5,361 bases of DNA from an uncultured Campylobacter sp. (GTDB lineage: Bacteria; Campylobacterota; Campylobacteria; Campylobacterales; Campylobacteraceae): NCBI GenBank assembly GCA_937965895.1, contig CALCKS010000072.1:1-5361 (forward strand), written 5' to 3'. Positions 4,569-5,361 of this stretch are shown here, piece by piece (within the stretch, counting starts at the first letter, position 1; each line of letters starts with the position of its first letter). The notes under the pieces are model-generated. The model searched no databases and had not been told where the DNA came from. It was given only the letters and a program-made list of their open reading frames with translations. The translations under genes and the position numbers were made by a program.

Positions 4569-5207
4569 TTGAAAAAATCACGACTAGGCCTACTTGAGAC
4601 CGATATTTTAGACGTTTTGAACCAAAACGAGCTTGCTAAATTTAACCGCGAGCTCCTAGCCAAAGGCGCCACAATCTACGCAGAATCAATCAAAGTCGTG
4701 ATAATTAAAAGCGGCTCGGGCAAGCTCTCTTTTTTTGAGGACGGCGAGGAGTTTATCGTCTATCACCTCCAAAAAGACAACATCTCGATCGTGGACGACG
4801 TGTGCGTGCTAGAGATCCTAGAGGACAGCGAGGTCTACTCGATCGACGCGGGCGATATGGGCGAACTGCTAAAAAACGAGCGATTTGCCAAAGCATACGC
4901 CGACACGCTCGTAAATATCTCGCTACTGCAGCGCCAAATCATAAAATCGATACTTTTTGAAAGCGCGAAGGGGCGCATCGCAAACTTCCTCGTCGAGCTC
5001 GCCGCCGAGCAAAATTTGACGCAAAACGGCTATCACTACGTCTTTTTGCCATTTTCGCTAAAGGTGCTTTCAAGCTTCGTCGGACTCAAACGCCAAAGCG
5101 CAAGCACGGCGTTTAACGAGCTCATAAAAGACGATATCATCAGACGCATAACGCCGCATGAGTTTTTGATAGTGGATTATGAAAAGCTGCAAAGCTATAC
5201 GAATTAA
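4569..5207 (+). CDS. Crp/Fnr-family transcriptional regulator
   Basis: DNA-binding regulator with the Crp/Fnr layout: a cyclic-nucleotide-binding-like beta domain (about 20-98), a long dimerisation helix (about 100-130), and a winged helix-turn-helix at the C-terminus. The HTH spans about 163-191, with VGLKRQSASTAFNEL aligning to the VGCSRETVGRILKML of E. coli CRP, followed by a wing ending in EFLIVD. Only one cysteine (C79) is present, so an Fnr-type [4Fe-4S] cluster is excluded. The CRP cAMP motif (GELGLFEEGQERSA) is not recognisable in the corresponding stretch around SIVDDVCVLEILEDSEVY. The signal is therefore unknown; a redox or nitrosative-stress role as in Campylobacter NssR is only a possibility. 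The start is TTG: an in-frame TAA 13 bases upstream leaves no upstream ATG, and the first residues (MKKSRLGLLE) look natural. The ribosome site is poor (AAGAAAC). Divergent from ribE; targets cannot be read from the sequence. Confidence 0.88.
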   Translation: MKKSRLGLLETDILDVLNQNELAKFNRELLAKGATIYAESIKVVIIKSGSGKLSFFEDGEEFIVYHLQKDNISIVDDVCVLEILEDSEVYSIDAGDMGELLKNERFAKAYADTLVNISLLQRQIIKSILFESAKGRIANFLVELAAEQNLTQNGYHYVFLPFSLKVLSSFVGLKRQSASTAFNELIKDDIIRRITPHEFLIVDYEKLQSYTN

Positions 5208-5239
5208 ATTTTAAATTTACGCGCCCAGACACGCACAGA

Positions 5240-5262
5240 AAAAACACTAAATTTGAGTTTTT
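5240..5262 (+). terminator. Weak terminator-like hairpin after the regulator gene
   Basis: AAAAACAC pairs with GAGTTTTT around a TAAATTT loop with one A-A mismatch, and the 3' arm ends in five T followed by AAATTT. It lies about 30 bases after the stop codon. With only two G-C pairs it would be weak. The rest of the DNA to the window edge is AT-rich with repeated AAATTT words and shows no gene. Confidence 0.3.
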
Positions 5263-5361
5263 AAATTTGATGTAGTTAAATTTGTAAATTTAGTAAGCTA
5301 TGTCATAAATATTCCAGACAGAATAGGCGTAGTTTAAATAGTTTTTGATTAGGCGTGACGG

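Noticed and set aside
4569..5207. Assignment as Fnr or NssR
   Set aside because: The cysteines needed for an Fnr cluster are missing, and NssR cannot be separated from other Crp/Fnr groups by eye, so no symbol is given.
5208..5361. AAATTT-rich tail as a DnaA box cluster or tandem repeat
   Set aside because: Copies are irregularly spaced (about 7, 36, 15, 15 and 8 bp) and the same word is abundant across the whole window; no TTATCCACA-type DnaA boxes are seen.

Overview
The window reads as chromosomal DNA of a Campylobacterota bacterium, most likely a Campylobacter species of moderate GC content (the group of C. showae, C. rectus and C. curvus is my best guess). This is an inference. It rests on the style of the proteins (Cys-paired Sel1 repeats, a riboflavin synthase with IIPIT, a DUF4198 periplasmic protein), on AT-rich promoters with TATAAT/TAAAAT -10 boxes and no clear -35 box, and on a very strong excess of the hexamer AAATTT.

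Six genes lie on the minus strand and one on the plus strand. From the left edge they are: the first 231 codons of isoaspartyl dipeptidase (iadA), cut by the window edge; a 71-residue orphan protein with its own promoter and probable terminator; a secreted DUF4198 protein of the type linked to nickel/cobalt uptake, flanked by a perfect TATAAT box and a 13-bp hairpin; a spacer of about 300 bp with no convincing gene; a secreted Sel1-repeat protein of the Helicobacter cysteine-rich (Hcp) type; then pgeF (laccase-domain/YfiH family) directly downstream of ribE (riboflavin synthase alpha chain), probably one operon. A Crp/Fnr-type regulator with a TTG start is divergent from ribE across a 209-bp spacer that carries promoter candidates for both sides and a 10-bp inverted repeat.

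The genes do not form one pathway. ribE and pgeF are a plausible transcription unit for flavin synthesis plus a housekeeping purine-nucleoside or peptidoglycan-quality enzyme. The DUF4198 and Sel1 proteins are separately transcribed envelope proteins. IadA degrades isoaspartyl dipeptides released from damaged proteins. The Crp/Fnr protein has neither the Fnr iron-sulfur cysteines nor a recognisable cAMP pocket, so its signal is unknown.

I see no mobile element, CRISPR array, tRNA or rRNA, and no clear new multi-gene system. The items most worth a second look are the AAATTT signature, the predicted N-terminal histidine of the DUF4198 protein, the palindromes over the DUF4198 and ribE promoters, and the divergent regulator.
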